33,121 nt of DNA from CALAED01 sp937891035 (GCA_035642125.1 DASQSZ010000318.1:1-33121), one strand, 5' to 3'; positions 7,201 to 15,352 are shown, counted from the first letter of the stretch. Program-made: numbers and translations. The notes: a model not told the origin generated them from the sequence alone.

Positions 7201-7254
7201 ACGACCTAGACAACAAACGAGATCGACGCGTGTGTCAACCGCGCGCCCGCGACG

Positions 7255-8850
7255 TCAACGCCACCGCTCGGCGATCTGCCGGGCCCAGCGGTAGTCGGCC
7301 TTGCCGGCCGGCGAACGGACGACCTCGTCGACGAAGGCGTACGTGCGCGGCACCTTGTAACCGGACAGGCTCTTCCTGCAGTGCGCGTCCAGGTCGGCGA
7401 CCGACGGCCGGGCGCCCGTCCCGCCGTACGGCTGGACGACGGCGGCCACCCGGCTGCCCCACCGTTCGTCCGGGATCCCGGTGACGACCGCGTCGAAGAC
7501 GCCGGGGTGGCCCTTGAGCACGGCCTCCACCTCCTCCGGGTAGACCTTCTCGCCGCCGGTGTTGACGCACTGCGAGCCGCGGCCGAAGACCGCGATCGTG
7601 CCGTCGGCCTCGACGGTCGCCATGTCGCCGGTGAGCAGCCAGCGCTCGCCGTCGATCACGGGGAAGGTGCGCGCGGTCTTGTCCGGGTCGTTGTAGTAGC
7701 CGAAGGCGATGTGCCCGCGTTTGGCGATCTGGCCGATGACCCCGGAACCTGGCCGTACCGGCCGCAGCGACTCGTCAAGCACCGCGAGCCGGTCGTTGAT
7801 CGGCCGGTACCTGAGCCCGTGCTCCGGGGTGGAGCCCGCGACGCCGGCCGCGGTGAAGCCCGACTCGCTCGACCCGAAGTTGTCGAGGACCATGACGTTC
7901 GGCAGCAACTGCCCCAGCCGCTCCCGCACCGAGCCTGACAAGATCGCGCCGGTGGAGCCGATCGCCGCGAGCGACGACATGTCGTAGCCGCCGGCGGCCA
8001 GCTCGTCGGCCAGCGGCCGCGCCATCGCGTCCCCGGTGATGTTGACGCTCACCACCCGCTCGCGCTCGATGGCGCGCAGCACCGCCGCCGCGTCGAAGCG
8101 GCGCGTGTAGACCATCGTCGCGCCGATCCACCAGCCGATGAACGTGGCCATCTGTGCCGCCCCGTGCATGAGCGGCGTCGCCGGCATCATCGCGATCGGC
8201 CCCGACGACAGCGCCTTGTCGATCACCTGCGCCGGCCGGGAGTGCGGCTCCCCCATCGGATTGCCCCCGCCGAAGGCCATGAAAAGATCCTCGGTCCGCC
8301 ACATCACCCCTTTGGGCATGCCGGTCGTACCGCCGGTGTAGATGATGTAGACGTCGTCGGCCGAGCGCGCCGCGAAGCCCCGGCCGCCTGATTGGTCCGC
8401 CAGCGCCGCCTCGTACGCGACGGCGCCGGGCGCCCCGCTCGGCGCGGCGTCGCGCCCGCCGACCGCGATGAGATGGCGCAGCGCCGGCGCCCGCGGCGCG
8501 ACCGCGGCGACGCGATCGGCGAACTCGACGTCATAGACGAGGGCGACGATGTCGGAGTCGCGATACAGATAGAGCAGCTCGGCTTCGACGTACCGGTAGT
8601 TGACGTTGATCGGGACGGCCCGGATCTTCAGCGCGGCCAGCATGGTGGTGACGTACTCGACGCCGTTGTAGAGCTGGATGCCGACGTGCTGGCCGCGCGT
8701 CACCCCGGCCGATTCCAGGTGGTGCGCCAGCCGGTTGGCGTGCGCGTCCAGTTCGGCGTACGTCAGCCGGCGGTCGCCGCAGACGATGGCCACGCGGTCG
8801 CCGATCGCGTCCGCCAGCCCTTCGAACAGATCAGCGTGGTTGAACTCCAT
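7255..8850 (-). CDS. fadD19: FadD19-like acyl-CoA synthetase (steroid side-chain CoA ligase)
   Basis: This 531-residue ANL-superfamily ligase forms acyl-AMP and then acyl-CoA. The P-loop is YTGGTTGMPKG (171-181); GDMA, FGRGSQCVNTGGEKVYPEEVE and the late VRSPAGKADYRWA with the catalytic Lys are all present. From memory it closely follows M. tuberculosis FadD19 (Rv3515c), including VNVNYRYVE, TGDAMARPL, GSSESGF and the C-terminal PAGKxDYRWA. FadD19 activates C24-branched sterol side chains, and that is the role inferred here. GGAGG lies 8 bases before the ATG. It is last in the minus-strand cluster, 42 bp after the Ltp3-like gene. Exact substrate specificity is not readable from sequence. Confidence 0.87.
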   Translation of the reverse strand: MEFNHADLFEGLADAIGDRVAIVCGDRRLTYAELDAHANRLAHHLESAGVTRGQHVGIQLYNGVEYVTTMLAALKIRAVPINVNYRYVEAELLYLYRDSDIVALVYDVEFADRVAAVAPRAPALRHLIAVGGRDAAPSGAPGAVAYEAALADQSGGRGFAARSADDVYIIYTGGTTGMPKGVMWRTEDLFMAFGGGNPMGEPHSRPAQVIDKALSSGPIAMMPATPLMHGAAQMATFIGWWIGATMVYTRRFDAAAVLRAIERERVVSVNITGDAMARPLADELAAGGYDMSSLAAIGSTGAILSGSVRERLGQLLPNVMVLDNFGSSESGFTAAGVAGSTPEHGLRYRPINDRLAVLDESLRPVRPGSGVIGQIAKRGHIAFGYYNDPDKTARTFPVIDGERWLLTGDMATVEADGTIAVFGRGSQCVNTGGEKVYPEEVEAVLKGHPGVFDAVVTGIPDERWGSRVAAVVQPYGGTGARPSVADLDAHCRKSLSGYKVPRTYAFVDEVVRSPAGKADYRWARQIAERWR

Positions 8851-8892
8851 CGCGGCGACCTCCGCGGGTCGGATCCCGGGTTCGGGGATCGG

Positions 8893-10050
8893 TCAAGGTT
8901 TGGCGGAGCCGACGATCCACATCGCGAAGAACTGGGCGCCGCCGCCGTAGGCGTGGCCGAGCGCCAGGCGCGCGCCGTCGATCTGATGCTCGCCCGCGAG
9001 CCCGCGTACCTGCAAGGCCGCCTCGGCGAACCTGATCAGCCCCGACGCGCCGATCGGGTTGGAGGACAGCACGCCGCCCGAAGGGTTCCACGGGATGTCG
9101 CCGGCCAGGGCGGTGGCCCCGGCCTCGGTCAGCTTCCAACCCGCGCCCTCGCCGCAAAAACCGAGATTTTCCAGCCACATCGGCTCATACCAGCTGAACG
9201 GCACGTACACCTCGGCGCAGTCGAGTTGATCGCGCGGCTCGGTGATGCCGGCCTGCCGGTAGAGATCGGCGGCGCAGTCGCGGCCGGCCCGCGGGTTCAC
9301 GGTGTCGCGACCGGCGAAGAAGATCGGCTCGGACCGCATGGCCGCGCCGTGCACCCAGGCCGGCGGGCGCGGCGCCCGCCGCGCCGCCGACTCCGAGGCG
9401 AGCACCATCGCGCACGCGCCGTCGGAGCTTGGGCAGGTCTCCAGGTAGCGGATCGGCTCCCACAGCATCGGGGTCGCCTCGACCATCTCGCGGGAGATGC
9501 CGGGGATCCGCAGGTGCGCGTAGGGGTTCTTCAGCGCGTTTCGCCGGTCCTTGACCGCGACCAGTGTGCCGATGTGGTCGGGCGCCCCTGACCGCCTGAT
9601 GTACGCCCTGATGTGCGGCGCGAAATAGCCGCCTGCGCCCACCACGAGCGAAGCGTTGTAGGGCGGGTGCGTGGTCAGCGCCCAGGTGGCGTTGGACTCC
9701 GACTGCTTCTCCCACGCCACCACCAGCACCCGGTCGTGCACCCCGCCGTTGATCAGGCCGGCCGCCACGATGCCGGTGGAGCCGCCGACCGACCCCGCCG
9801 TATGGACCCGCATCACCGGCTTGCCGCGAGCGCCAAGCGCGTCGGCGAGATAGGCCTCCGGCATCATCACGCCCTCGAACAGATCCGGGGCCTTTCCCAT
9901 GACGACGGCGTCGATGTCGGCGAAGGTGAGCCCGGCGTCCTCAAGCGCGCGCAGCGCCGCCTCGCGGACCAGCCCGGCGATCGAGACGTCCAGGCGCTTG
10001 GTGCGGTACCGCGTCTGCCCCACCCCGATGACGGCGCACGGGTTACCCAT
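8893..10050 (-). CDS. ltp3: Ltp3-like thiolase-fold protein (lipid-transfer/thiolase family)
   Basis: This 385-residue SCP2-thiolase-like protein resembles mycobacterial Ltp3 (Rv3523). The usual nucleophile Cys position reads RVHTAGSVGGSTG (81-93), with no Cys. The C-terminal CxGGG motif is replaced by HAYGGG (366-371), and the GHPxGxSG loop reads NPIGAS (331-336). It is therefore unlikely to be a normal thiolase. The related Ltp2 works as a retro-aldolase with a DUF35 partner and uses tyrosines, so Y368 (HAYGGG) and Y282 (EVYVPF) are candidate catalytic residues here. It overlaps the Ltp4-like gene by 8 bp (ATGGGTAA). Genetic work in Rhodococcus linked ltp3 and ltp4 to C24-branched sterol side-chain degradation. 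Confidence 0.88.
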   Translation of the reverse strand: MGNPCAVIGVGQTRYRTKRLDVSIAGLVREAALRALEDAGLTFADIDAVVMGKAPDLFEGVMMPEAYLADALGARGKPVMRVHTAGSVGGSTGIVAAGLINGGVHDRVLVVAWEKQSESNATWALTTHPPYNASLVVGAGGYFAPHIRAYIRRSGAPDHIGTLVAVKDRRNALKNPYAHLRIPGISREMVEATPMLWEPIRYLETCPSSDGACAMVLASESAARRAPRPPAWVHGAAMRSEPIFFAGRDTVNPRAGRDCAADLYRQAGITEPRDQLDCAEVYVPFSWYEPMWLENLGFCGEGAGWKLTEAGATALAGDIPWNPSGGVLSSNPIGASGLIRFAEAALQVRGLAGEHQIDGARLALGHAYGGGAQFFAMWIVGSAKP

Positions 10051-11140
10051 CGACGTCTCCCTCTAGCACGCAGACGAGGTTCTGCTGGAGGCACGGGCCC
10101 GCCGCCGCGTGCCCCAGGGCGCGCCGGGCCGTGCCGTCGAAGATCCGCGCGGCGGCCTCGCCGATCCGGATCAGGCCGGTCGCCATCACCGGGTTGGCGG
10201 CCAGCGCGCCGCCCGACGGGTTGATCGTCACGTCGTCGGACAGCCCCAGCGCTTCGCACAGCATCAGCTCCTCGTGGCTGAACTGCGCGTGCAACTCGGC
10301 GACCTCGATGCCGGCCGCTCGCGTCGCCCCCGCTCGCGTCGCCCCCGCCCGCTCGCCCGCGAGCCGGGCCGACTCGGCGCGCGACAGGTCACGGGCGCCG
10401 AGCGCGTGCGCGTCGGCGCGGTGGTCGATGCCGCGGATCCAGGCCGGCCGATCGCACAGCTCCCGCGCCGTGTCGCCCGCGGCCAGCACGATGGCGGCGG
10501 CCCCGTCGGTGATCGGCGCGACGTCGTACGACCGCAGCGGCGCCACCTCGTACGGGTCGTCGGCCGCCGGCTCGGGCAGATCGGGGGCGTGCGGGTTGGC
10601 CAGCCCGGCGGCTCGCGACCTGGCGGCCACCGCCCGCAGATCGTCTTCCTTGGCGCCGCAGCGCCGCAGGTACGCCTGCGCCTGCAGCGCGGCGAGCGAC
10701 ACCTGGTCGGGGCCGAGCGGGGCCAGATAGTACGGGTCGAGCTGAAGGGTCATGATCTGCCGCAGGTCGCCCTGCGACGACTTGCCGAAGCCGTACACCA
10801 GGGCCGTGTCGATGTCGCCGTGCTGGAGGCGCACCCATGCCTCGTACATCGCCCAGGCGGCGTCCATCTCGACGTGGCTCTCGGAGATCGGCGGCCAGGC
10901 GCCCACGGCGTCCAGCGCGGACACGAACGAAAAGGGCGCCCCGGCCAGGTAGTCACACGACCCCGAGCAGGTGAAGCCGAACCGGGAAAGGCCGGTCCGT
11001 TCCTTAATCTCATGGATCACCGGGGCCAGCAGTTCGACCTCGGAGAGCCCGGAGTACTCGGTTGTGAGGTCGGTCTGCGTGAACGCGACCACCGCCACGT
11101 CTCTGCCCGGCCCGGCGGTCGTTGGCCGCCCACGGCTCAT
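10043..11140 (-). CDS. ltp4: Ltp4-like thiolase-fold protein
   Basis: This 365-residue thiolase-superfamily protein also has a changed active site. SHVEMDAAWAMYEA (88-101) puts Ala or Trp where the nucleophile Cys should be. The second Cys loop reads GHAAAGPCLQQN (343-354) and NPVMATG replaces the usual His loop. This matches the mycobacterial Ltp4 type (Rv3522), which acts beside Ltp3. The likely arrangement, inferred from the Ltp2/DUF35 precedent, is a complex with the DUF35 protein and Ltp3. Its ATG overlaps the stop of the DUF35 gene (ATGA at 11137-11140), and its own end overlaps ltp3, so all three should be translationally coupled. A GATRA repeat lies near residues 267-276. Confidence 0.83.
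   Translation of the reverse strand: MSRGRPTTAGPGRDVAVVAFTQTDLTTEYSGLSEVELLAPVIHEIKERTGLSRFGFTCSGSCDYLAGAPFSFVSALDAVGAWPPISESHVEMDAAWAMYEAWVRLQHGDIDTALVYGFGKSSQGDLRQIMTLQLDPYYLAPLGPDQVSLAALQAQAYLRRCGAKEDDLRAVAARSRAAGLANPHAPDLPEPAADDPYEVAPLRSYDVAPITDGAAAIVLAAGDTARELCDRPAWIRGIDHRADAHALGARDLSRAESARLAGERAGATRAGATRAAGIEVAELHAQFSHEELMLCEALGLSDDVTINPSGGALAANPVMATGLIRIGEAAARIFDGTARRALGHAAAGPCLQQNLVCVLEGDVDG
10317..10346. repeat. Two tandem 15-bp units inside the Ltp4-like gene
   Basis: GCTCGCGTCGCCCCC occurs twice in perfect tandem. On the coding (minus) strand it encodes GATRA-GATRA, an apparent in-frame duplication in a loop of the Ltp4-like protein. It looks like slippage in a tolerant surface segment. 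Confidence 0.8.
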
Positions 11141-12153
11141 AGGTAGTCCCTGATGGCGTCGAAGGGCACGTCGGGTTCGCCGGTGGGGGCGAACCACCTG
11201 ATGTTCTGCATGGTCGGCCCCCATTCCTCGCGCGGGCGCCAGACCGCCTTGACCCGCATCCCCATGCGCACCTGGTCGGCCGGGATCCCGGCGACGAGCG
11301 CCACCATGGCGATATCGGCGCCGTCGAGCAGGATGTAGGCGGACACGAACGGCACCTCGGGTGCCCGCGGGTCGGGGATGTTGTTGACCGCGTACGTCGT
11401 GATCGTGCCGGTGTCCGCCACCTCGACCTCTTCGGTGGTGGGCACCCCGTCGGCCGGGCACATGCCCTTCATCGGCACATACACCTTGCCGCACACGTGA
11501 CATCGGTGGCCGAGGAACCGGCCCTCGGCGATGCCATCAAGGAACCGGCCGAGCGCCCGGCCGGGCCGCAGGCGGTACTCGGCCCGGCCCGGATCGGTGA
11601 TCATCGTGACGTCGGGCCGGAAGCATTCGATGTCGCCGATGCCGCCGATCCGTTCCGCACGCCACTTGGGCCGCACCCGCAGCCCGGTCGTGAGCGTGGG
11701 CGGCGGCGCGCAGCCGGGGTCGATCTCGCCGAGGTCGACGGCGTGCAGGAGCGCGGTGTCCGCGCCGTCCAACCGGATGAGCGCCCACGCGAACGGCCGG
11801 GTCAGCGGATGGCCGGGGCGCGGCCGCGGGACCCACGACCACGTCTCGACGGTGCCGGCCGGCCCCACCTCGACGTACTCGCCGGTGACCGGGGCGCCGT
11901 CGGCGGGGTCGTACTCGGTCGGTGGCACCAGGACCCGCCCGCCGGCCGTGCGCACCCCGACGAGGCGTGCGTCGCGCAACTCAGTGAGAAACCGCCCGAT
12001 GACCGGGCCGACCGACCGTGTGTAGCCGCCAGGAAACTCGAGGACGTGGTTGACCTGGCCGACCGAGTTGACGGGGTCGGCTGGGTCGACCTTGGTGGCT
12101 TGGGTGGCTTGGGTGGCTTGGCCGACCGGATCGCCGGCGCCGTCAGATGGCAC
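11137..12153 (-). CDS. Two-domain DUF35 (OB-fold, zinc-ribbon) protein, Rv3521-type
   Basis: The 338-residue product has two DUF35-like halves (about 45-170 and 195-330). The second has a rubredoxin-like ribbon with C218, C221 and C232; the expected fourth Cys is D235 (MCPAD). An OB fold follows. The first half keeps the OB strands but has no ribbon cysteines. DUF35 proteins pair with thiolase-like enzymes: ChsH2-type domains bind Ltp2 and shape its aldolase site. A subunit role with the adjacent Ltp3/Ltp4 proteins is inferred. The GTG start at 12153 overlaps the upstream ligase by 11 bp. The first 35 residues are low complexity, including QAT x3, so a later start is possible. Confidence 0.85.
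   Translation of the reverse strand: MPSDGAGDPVGQATQATQATKVDPADPVNSVGQVNHVLEFPGGYTRSVGPVIGRFLTELRDARLVGVRTAGGRVLVPPTEYDPADGAPVTGEYVEVGPAGTVETWSWVPRPRPGHPLTRPFAWALIRLDGADTALLHAVDLGEIDPGCAPPPTLTTGLRVRPKWRAERIGGIGDIECFRPDVTMITDPGRAEYRLRPGRALGRFLDGIAEGRFLGHRCHVCGKVYVPMKGMCPADGVPTTEEVEVADTGTITTYAVNNIPDPRAPEVPFVSAYILLDGADIAMVALVAGIPADQVRMGMRVKAVWRPREEWGPTMQNIRWFAPTGEPDVPFDAIRDYL
12094..12120. repeat. Three tandem 9-bp units at the start of the DUF35 gene
   Basis: GGTGGCTTG is repeated three times without change. On the minus strand it encodes QAT-QAT-QAT at residues 12-20 of the DUF35 protein. The region may be an unstructured leader, or it may lie upstream of the true start. Confidence 0.85.
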
Positions 12154-13738
12154 GAGCGCGGTCCTTCCAATAAGGCTCGCGCAGCTTGCGCTTGAGGAGC
12201 TTGCCGTTGGGCTCGCGCGGCATCCGCTCGATGAAGTCGATCGTTTTCGGGTGCTTCATGTGCGCCAGCCGGCCTTCGAGGGACGCCAGGATCTCGGCGG
12301 CCAGGTCTGGCCCCGGCGACACGCCGGTCGCCGGCTCGACGACCGCCTTGATCTGTTCGCCCCACTCGTCGTCGGGGATGCCGAAGACCGCGACGTCGGC
12401 GACCTTCGGATGGACGAGGATCTCGTTCTCGATCTCGGCGGGATAGATGTTGGCCCCGCCCGAGATGATCATGTCGGCTTTGCGGTCGGACAGGAACAGG
12501 AAACCGTCCTCGGTGAGGTAGCCGATGTCTCCCACGGTGAAGAAGTCCCCACCCCCGCCGGGCTCCTGGCCGGGGCGCACCCCCGGCCGCAGCCGGCCGG
12601 CCTCCGTCTTGGCCTTGTCGCCCTTGTACTCGAACCGAATCGCGCCCATCTTCATGTAGATCGTTCCGGGGGTTCCCGGGGGCACCTCGTTGCCGTCGTC
12701 GTCGACGACCATCACCTCGCTGATCGGCCAGGGCTTGCCGACCGTGCCGGGATGCGCGCGCCAGTCCGACGGGCCGGCGATGGTGCCACCGCCCTCGGTC
12801 GCCGCGTAGTACTCCCAGACGCAGTCGCCCCACCAGTCGAGCATCGCCCGCTTGATCGGGATCGGGCAGGGCGCGGCCGCGTGGATCGCCCACTTCATCG
12901 AGCTCACGTCGTAGGCCCGCCGGACCTCGTCCGGGAGCGCGAGCAGCCGTTTGAAGTGCGTGGGCACCATATGGGTGCTGGTGATGCGATGGCGCTCGAT
13001 CAGGCGCAGGCTCGCCTCGGCGTCCCACTTGTCCATGAAGACCAGCGTGTGACCCATGTGTAGATGAGCGCCGCCGAACTGGCTGACCGCGGTGTGGTAG
13101 CTGGGCGACGTCACCAGATGCGCGTTGGGGCGTCCCGGCGTGACGCCGAACATCGCCGGCAGCAATGTGTTGAGCTCGCCGCTGTCGTCGGGGTCGAGGC
13201 CGGCGAGCGACCGCCGGACGCCCTTGGGCCGGCCGGTGGTGCCCGACGTGTAATGCATGGTGATGCCGCTGGTGCGGCCGTCCGGCGGGGTGTCGGGGTG
13301 GCCGGCGACGAGCTCTTCGTACGGCCGGAAGCCCTGGACACCCGCCCGGCCGACGAAGAAGCGGCGCCGCTGGTCGAGCCCCGCCTCGTCGGCGCCTCGT
13401 GCTCCCTCGACGGCGTACCGCTCGTGCAAGAAGAACGCCTTGGCGTCGCTGTCGGCCACGATGTAGCCGATCTCTGGGCCGGTCAGGTGCCAGTTGATCG
13501 GCGTGTAGTACCAGCCTCCCTGCAACGCCGCCAGGTGGATGACGAGGCCGTCCACCCCGTTCGGCAGCATCCCGCAGATCCCGTCGCCCACCTCGAGGCC
13601 CAGCCCGCGCAGCGCGTGCACGAGCCGGTTGGACCGGGCCGCCACCTCCGCCGCCGGGTATTCGGTGCCGTCCGGGTCGACGGCCGCGATCCAGTCCGGG
13701 TCCTTGTGCGCGAGCCGCCAAAACCCCAGCGAGCCCAT
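12143..13738 (-). CDS. Acyl-CoA synthetase (AMP-dependent ligase), first gene of the sterol operon
   Basis: This 531-residue ANL ligase has its P-loop at MHYTSGTTGRPKG (161-173). Other motifs are YYAATEGGG, VGDIGYLTEDGFLFLSDRK, SGGANIYPAEIE and the C-terminal REPNGKLLKRKLRE with the catalytic Lys. It is clearly distinct from the FadD19-like ligase of the same operon, so the cluster has two activating enzymes. I cannot assign it to a named FadD. The ATG at 13738 has a GAGGGAGA ribosome-binding site and lies 67 bases from a KstR-like site at 13805-13818. It overlaps the DUF35 gene by 11 bp. Its likely substrate is a different side-chain intermediate or a fatty acid. Confidence 0.87.
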   Translation of the reverse strand: MGSLGFWRLAHKDPDWIAAVDPDGTEYPAAEVAARSNRLVHALRGLGLEVGDGICGMLPNGVDGLVIHLAALQGGWYYTPINWHLTGPEIGYIVADSDAKAFFLHERYAVEGARGADEAGLDQRRRFFVGRAGVQGFRPYEELVAGHPDTPPDGRTSGITMHYTSGTTGRPKGVRRSLAGLDPDDSGELNTLLPAMFGVTPGRPNAHLVTSPSYHTAVSQFGGAHLHMGHTLVFMDKWDAEASLRLIERHRITSTHMVPTHFKRLLALPDEVRRAYDVSSMKWAIHAAAPCPIPIKRAMLDWWGDCVWEYYAATEGGGTIAGPSDWRAHPGTVGKPWPISEVMVVDDDGNEVPPGTPGTIYMKMGAIRFEYKGDKAKTEAGRLRPGVRPGQEPGGGGDFFTVGDIGYLTEDGFLFLSDRKADMIISGGANIYPAEIENEILVHPKVADVAVFGIPDDEWGEQIKAVVEPATGVSPGPDLAAEILASLEGRLAHMKHPKTIDFIERMPREPNGKLLKRKLREPYWKDRARAI

Positions 13739-13804
13739 GGTTCTCCCTCGCCCGTCGATCGTACGGTGTCGGTCATCAGCGTGACAGAACGCCCGGACCC
13801 GCAG

Positions 13805-13818
13805 TAGATCACGTTCTC
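13805..13818. promoter_or_regulatory. KstR-like operator serving the minus-strand sterol operon
   Basis: TAGATCACGTTCTC matches six of the eight fixed positions of the published KstR core TnnAACnnGTTnnA. It lies 67 bases upstream of the acyl-CoA ligase ATG. KstR is the TetR-family repressor of cholesterol catabolism in mycolic actinomycetes. Alone the match is modest; the position and the companion sites raise it. Confidence 0.45.
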
Positions 13819-13859
13819 GTTTTGCTCGGCAAGACCTGCCCAGCCCCAAGGCTACTAAC

Positions 13860-13873
13860 TAGAATCTGTTCTC
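13860..13873. promoter_or_regulatory. KstR-like operator upstream of the EchA19-like gene
   Basis: TAGAATCTGTTCTC matches six of the eight fixed core positions. The left flank AACTAGAA (13857-13864) agrees with the longer palindrome AACTAGAACACGTTCTAGTT. It lies 30 bases upstream of the EchA19-like ATG. It is 55 bp from the other site in the same divergent promoter, about five helical turns. Confidence 0.55.
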
Positions 13874-13902
13874 ATTTGTCGGCTCGGAACCGGGAGGACA
13901 CG

Positions 13903-14715
13903 ATGGCGGAGCGGCTGCCCATCAGCACCCCGCACTGCGACGTCGAGCGGGACGGGCAGGTGCTCATCGTCACGATGAACCGCCCGGCGGCGCGCAACGC
14001 CCTGAGCACGGAGATGCTCGTCGGGCTCGCCGAGGCGTGGGCGTACCTGTCCGCCGAGCCCGGGCTGCGCGTCGGCGTCCTGACCGGGGCCGCGGGGCAT
14101 TTTTGCGCCGGCGCCGACCTCAAGGCGATGGGCCGGCCGGCAGCGGACGAGCGGGTGAGGCGGCGGGCGGCCGAGATTCCCGACTACCACTGGAAGGGTT
14201 TGCTGCGCGACGCTCGTCCCACCAAGCCGCTGATCGCCGCCGTCGAGGGGTACGCGGTCGCCGGCGGCACCGAGTTGCTGGTCGGCACCGACCTTCGTGT
14301 GGTGGCGGCGACGGCGACGCTCGGGCTGTATGAGGCCAGGCGCGGACTTTTCCCCATGGGCGGGTCGGCGATCCGGCTGCCCCGCCAGATCCCGTATGCG
14401 TTCGCCATGGAGATCTTGCTGACCGGGCGGTCGGTGACCCCGGAGGAGGCGCTGCGCATGGGCCTCGTGAACCGGATCGTGCCCGATGGCTCGGCGCTGA
14501 CGGCGGCACGTGAGCTCGCCGGCGAGATCGCGGCCTGCGGGCCGCTGGCCGTGCGGGCCATCTTGCGGGCCTACCGGGAGACCGAACACCTGCCCGAGGA
14601 CGAGGCGCTGCGGATCTCCGACGAGATCGGCTGGCCGGTGATCGGATCCGCGGACGCGAAGGAGGGCGCCCGCGCCTTCAAGGAAAAACGCCCCGCCGTC
14701 TTCACCGGCGAATGA
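13903..14715 (+). CDS. echA19: EchA19-like enoyl-CoA hydratase
   Basis: This 270-residue crotonase hydrates a 2-enoyl-CoA. The oxyanion-hole segments are HFCAGADLK (67-74) and VAGGTELLVGTD (119-130). The two acid/base glutamates fall at E124 and E144 (GLYEARRGLFPMGGSA). It agrees from memory with M. tuberculosis EchA19 (Rv3516), including VTMNRPAARNALSTEM, TKPLIAAVEG, PLAVxAILR and the DAKEGxRAFxEKR ending. EchA19 acts on steroid side-chain enoyl-CoAs, which would give the hydroxy-CoA that an Ltp-type aldolase cleaves. The ATG at 13903 follows GGGAGG by 5 bases. An upstream in-frame extension exists but would run through the KstR-like site, so it is rejected. Confidence 0.9.
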   Translation: MAERLPISTPHCDVERDGQVLIVTMNRPAARNALSTEMLVGLAEAWAYLSAEPGLRVGVLTGAAGHFCAGADLKAMGRPAADERVRRRAAEIPDYHWKGLLRDARPTKPLIAAVEGYAVAGGTELLVGTDLRVVAATATLGLYEARRGLFPMGGSAIRLPRQIPYAFAMEILLTGRSVTPEEALRMGLVNRIVPDGSALTAARELAGEIAACGPLAVRAILRAYRETEHLPEDEALRISDEIGWPVIGSADAKEGARAFKEKRPAVFTGE

Positions 14716-14854
14716 TCCCGTCGGCCCCATCATGCTCACGCACCCGCATGCTCCCGTGACCGTACGCAGTCGGGCCAGGTAGGCCGCCCAAACGGTTTAA
14801 GTCGCCGTCCCGGTGGGAGGAGGCGGGCAGCGATTCGTCATGGGAGGACCGACG

Positions 14855-15352
14855 ATGGTCACGCAAATATGGCGGCGGCGCCGTGCCGAGGCGAGGCCGG
14901 AGGAGACCCCACCGGCCGGACCCCCGGCCGAGGCGACTGAGCCGGCCGGGCCGGCCGAGCCCGGCACACCCGGCGGCCCGGCGAGACCGCGCCGTATCGT
15001 CACCCGGCGGCGCCCGGTTGAAGCGGTGCCCCAGACCGTGCTCGTCGACCGGCGGACGGCCCGCCGCTGGCGCGGGGCCCGCAAACACAACCTCGTCAGC
15101 GCCACGATCTGGCTGGCGGCCTGGATCGCTGCCGCGATCCTCTTGCTGGGCATCCTGCTGACCTGGGCCAACGCCAATCCGGCCAACGACATCATGAGTC
15201 CCGTCCTGCGCGCCGCCGAGTGGCTGGGCTCGCCGTTCCGCGACGCCTTCATGAACCCCGACCCCGAGCATCGGCTGTACGCCAGCTGGGGTCTCGCCGC
15301 CGGCGTCTACCTCGTGATCGGGCGCGTGCTCTCCTGGCTCACTCGCTGGTAA
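14855..15352 (+). CDS. Small membrane protein with disordered basic N terminus
   Basis: I do not recognise this 165-residue protein. The N-terminal 80 residues or so are rich in Arg, Pro, Ala and Glu and look cytosolic and disordered (RRRRAEARPEETPPAGPP, then RPRRIVTRRRP). Two hydrophobic helices follow: about 99-124 (IWLAAWIAAAILLLGILLTW) and about 146-162 (WGLAAGVYLVIGRVL), with a short loop of 20-25 residues between. The ATG at 14855 has GGGAGG 7 bases upstream. It follows the EchA19-like gene after 139 bp and converges with the flavoprotein gene. The C-terminal pair could be a membrane anchor; nothing ties it to sterol metabolism except position. Confidence 0.75.
   Translation: MVTQIWRRRRAEARPEETPPAGPPAEATEPAGPAEPGTPGGPARPRRIVTRRRPVEAVPQTVLVDRRTARRWRGARKHNLVSATIWLAAWIAAAILLLGILLTWANANPANDIMSPVLRAAEWLGSPFRDAFMNPDPEHRLYASWGLAAGVYLVIGRVLSWLTRW

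Noticed and set aside
7201..7225. GntR-like site (TTGTTTGTTGTCTAGG on the minus strand) upstream of the sugar kinase
   Set aside because: Only a half palindrome is present and no regulator gene is nearby; support is too weak.
8893..11140. Ltp3/Ltp4-like proteins as ordinary acetyl-CoA acetyltransferases
   Set aside because: Both catalytic Cys positions and the His loop are replaced, so normal thiolysis is unlikely.
9613..11146. Plus-strand frames opposite the Ltp genes
   Set aside because: The minus-strand Ltp proteins have recognisable motifs; the plus-strand translations do not.
13822..13902. N-terminal extension of the EchA19-like protein
   Set aside because: It would translate through the KstR-like site. 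The ATG at 13903 has an ideal GGGAGG site and matches the usual family start.
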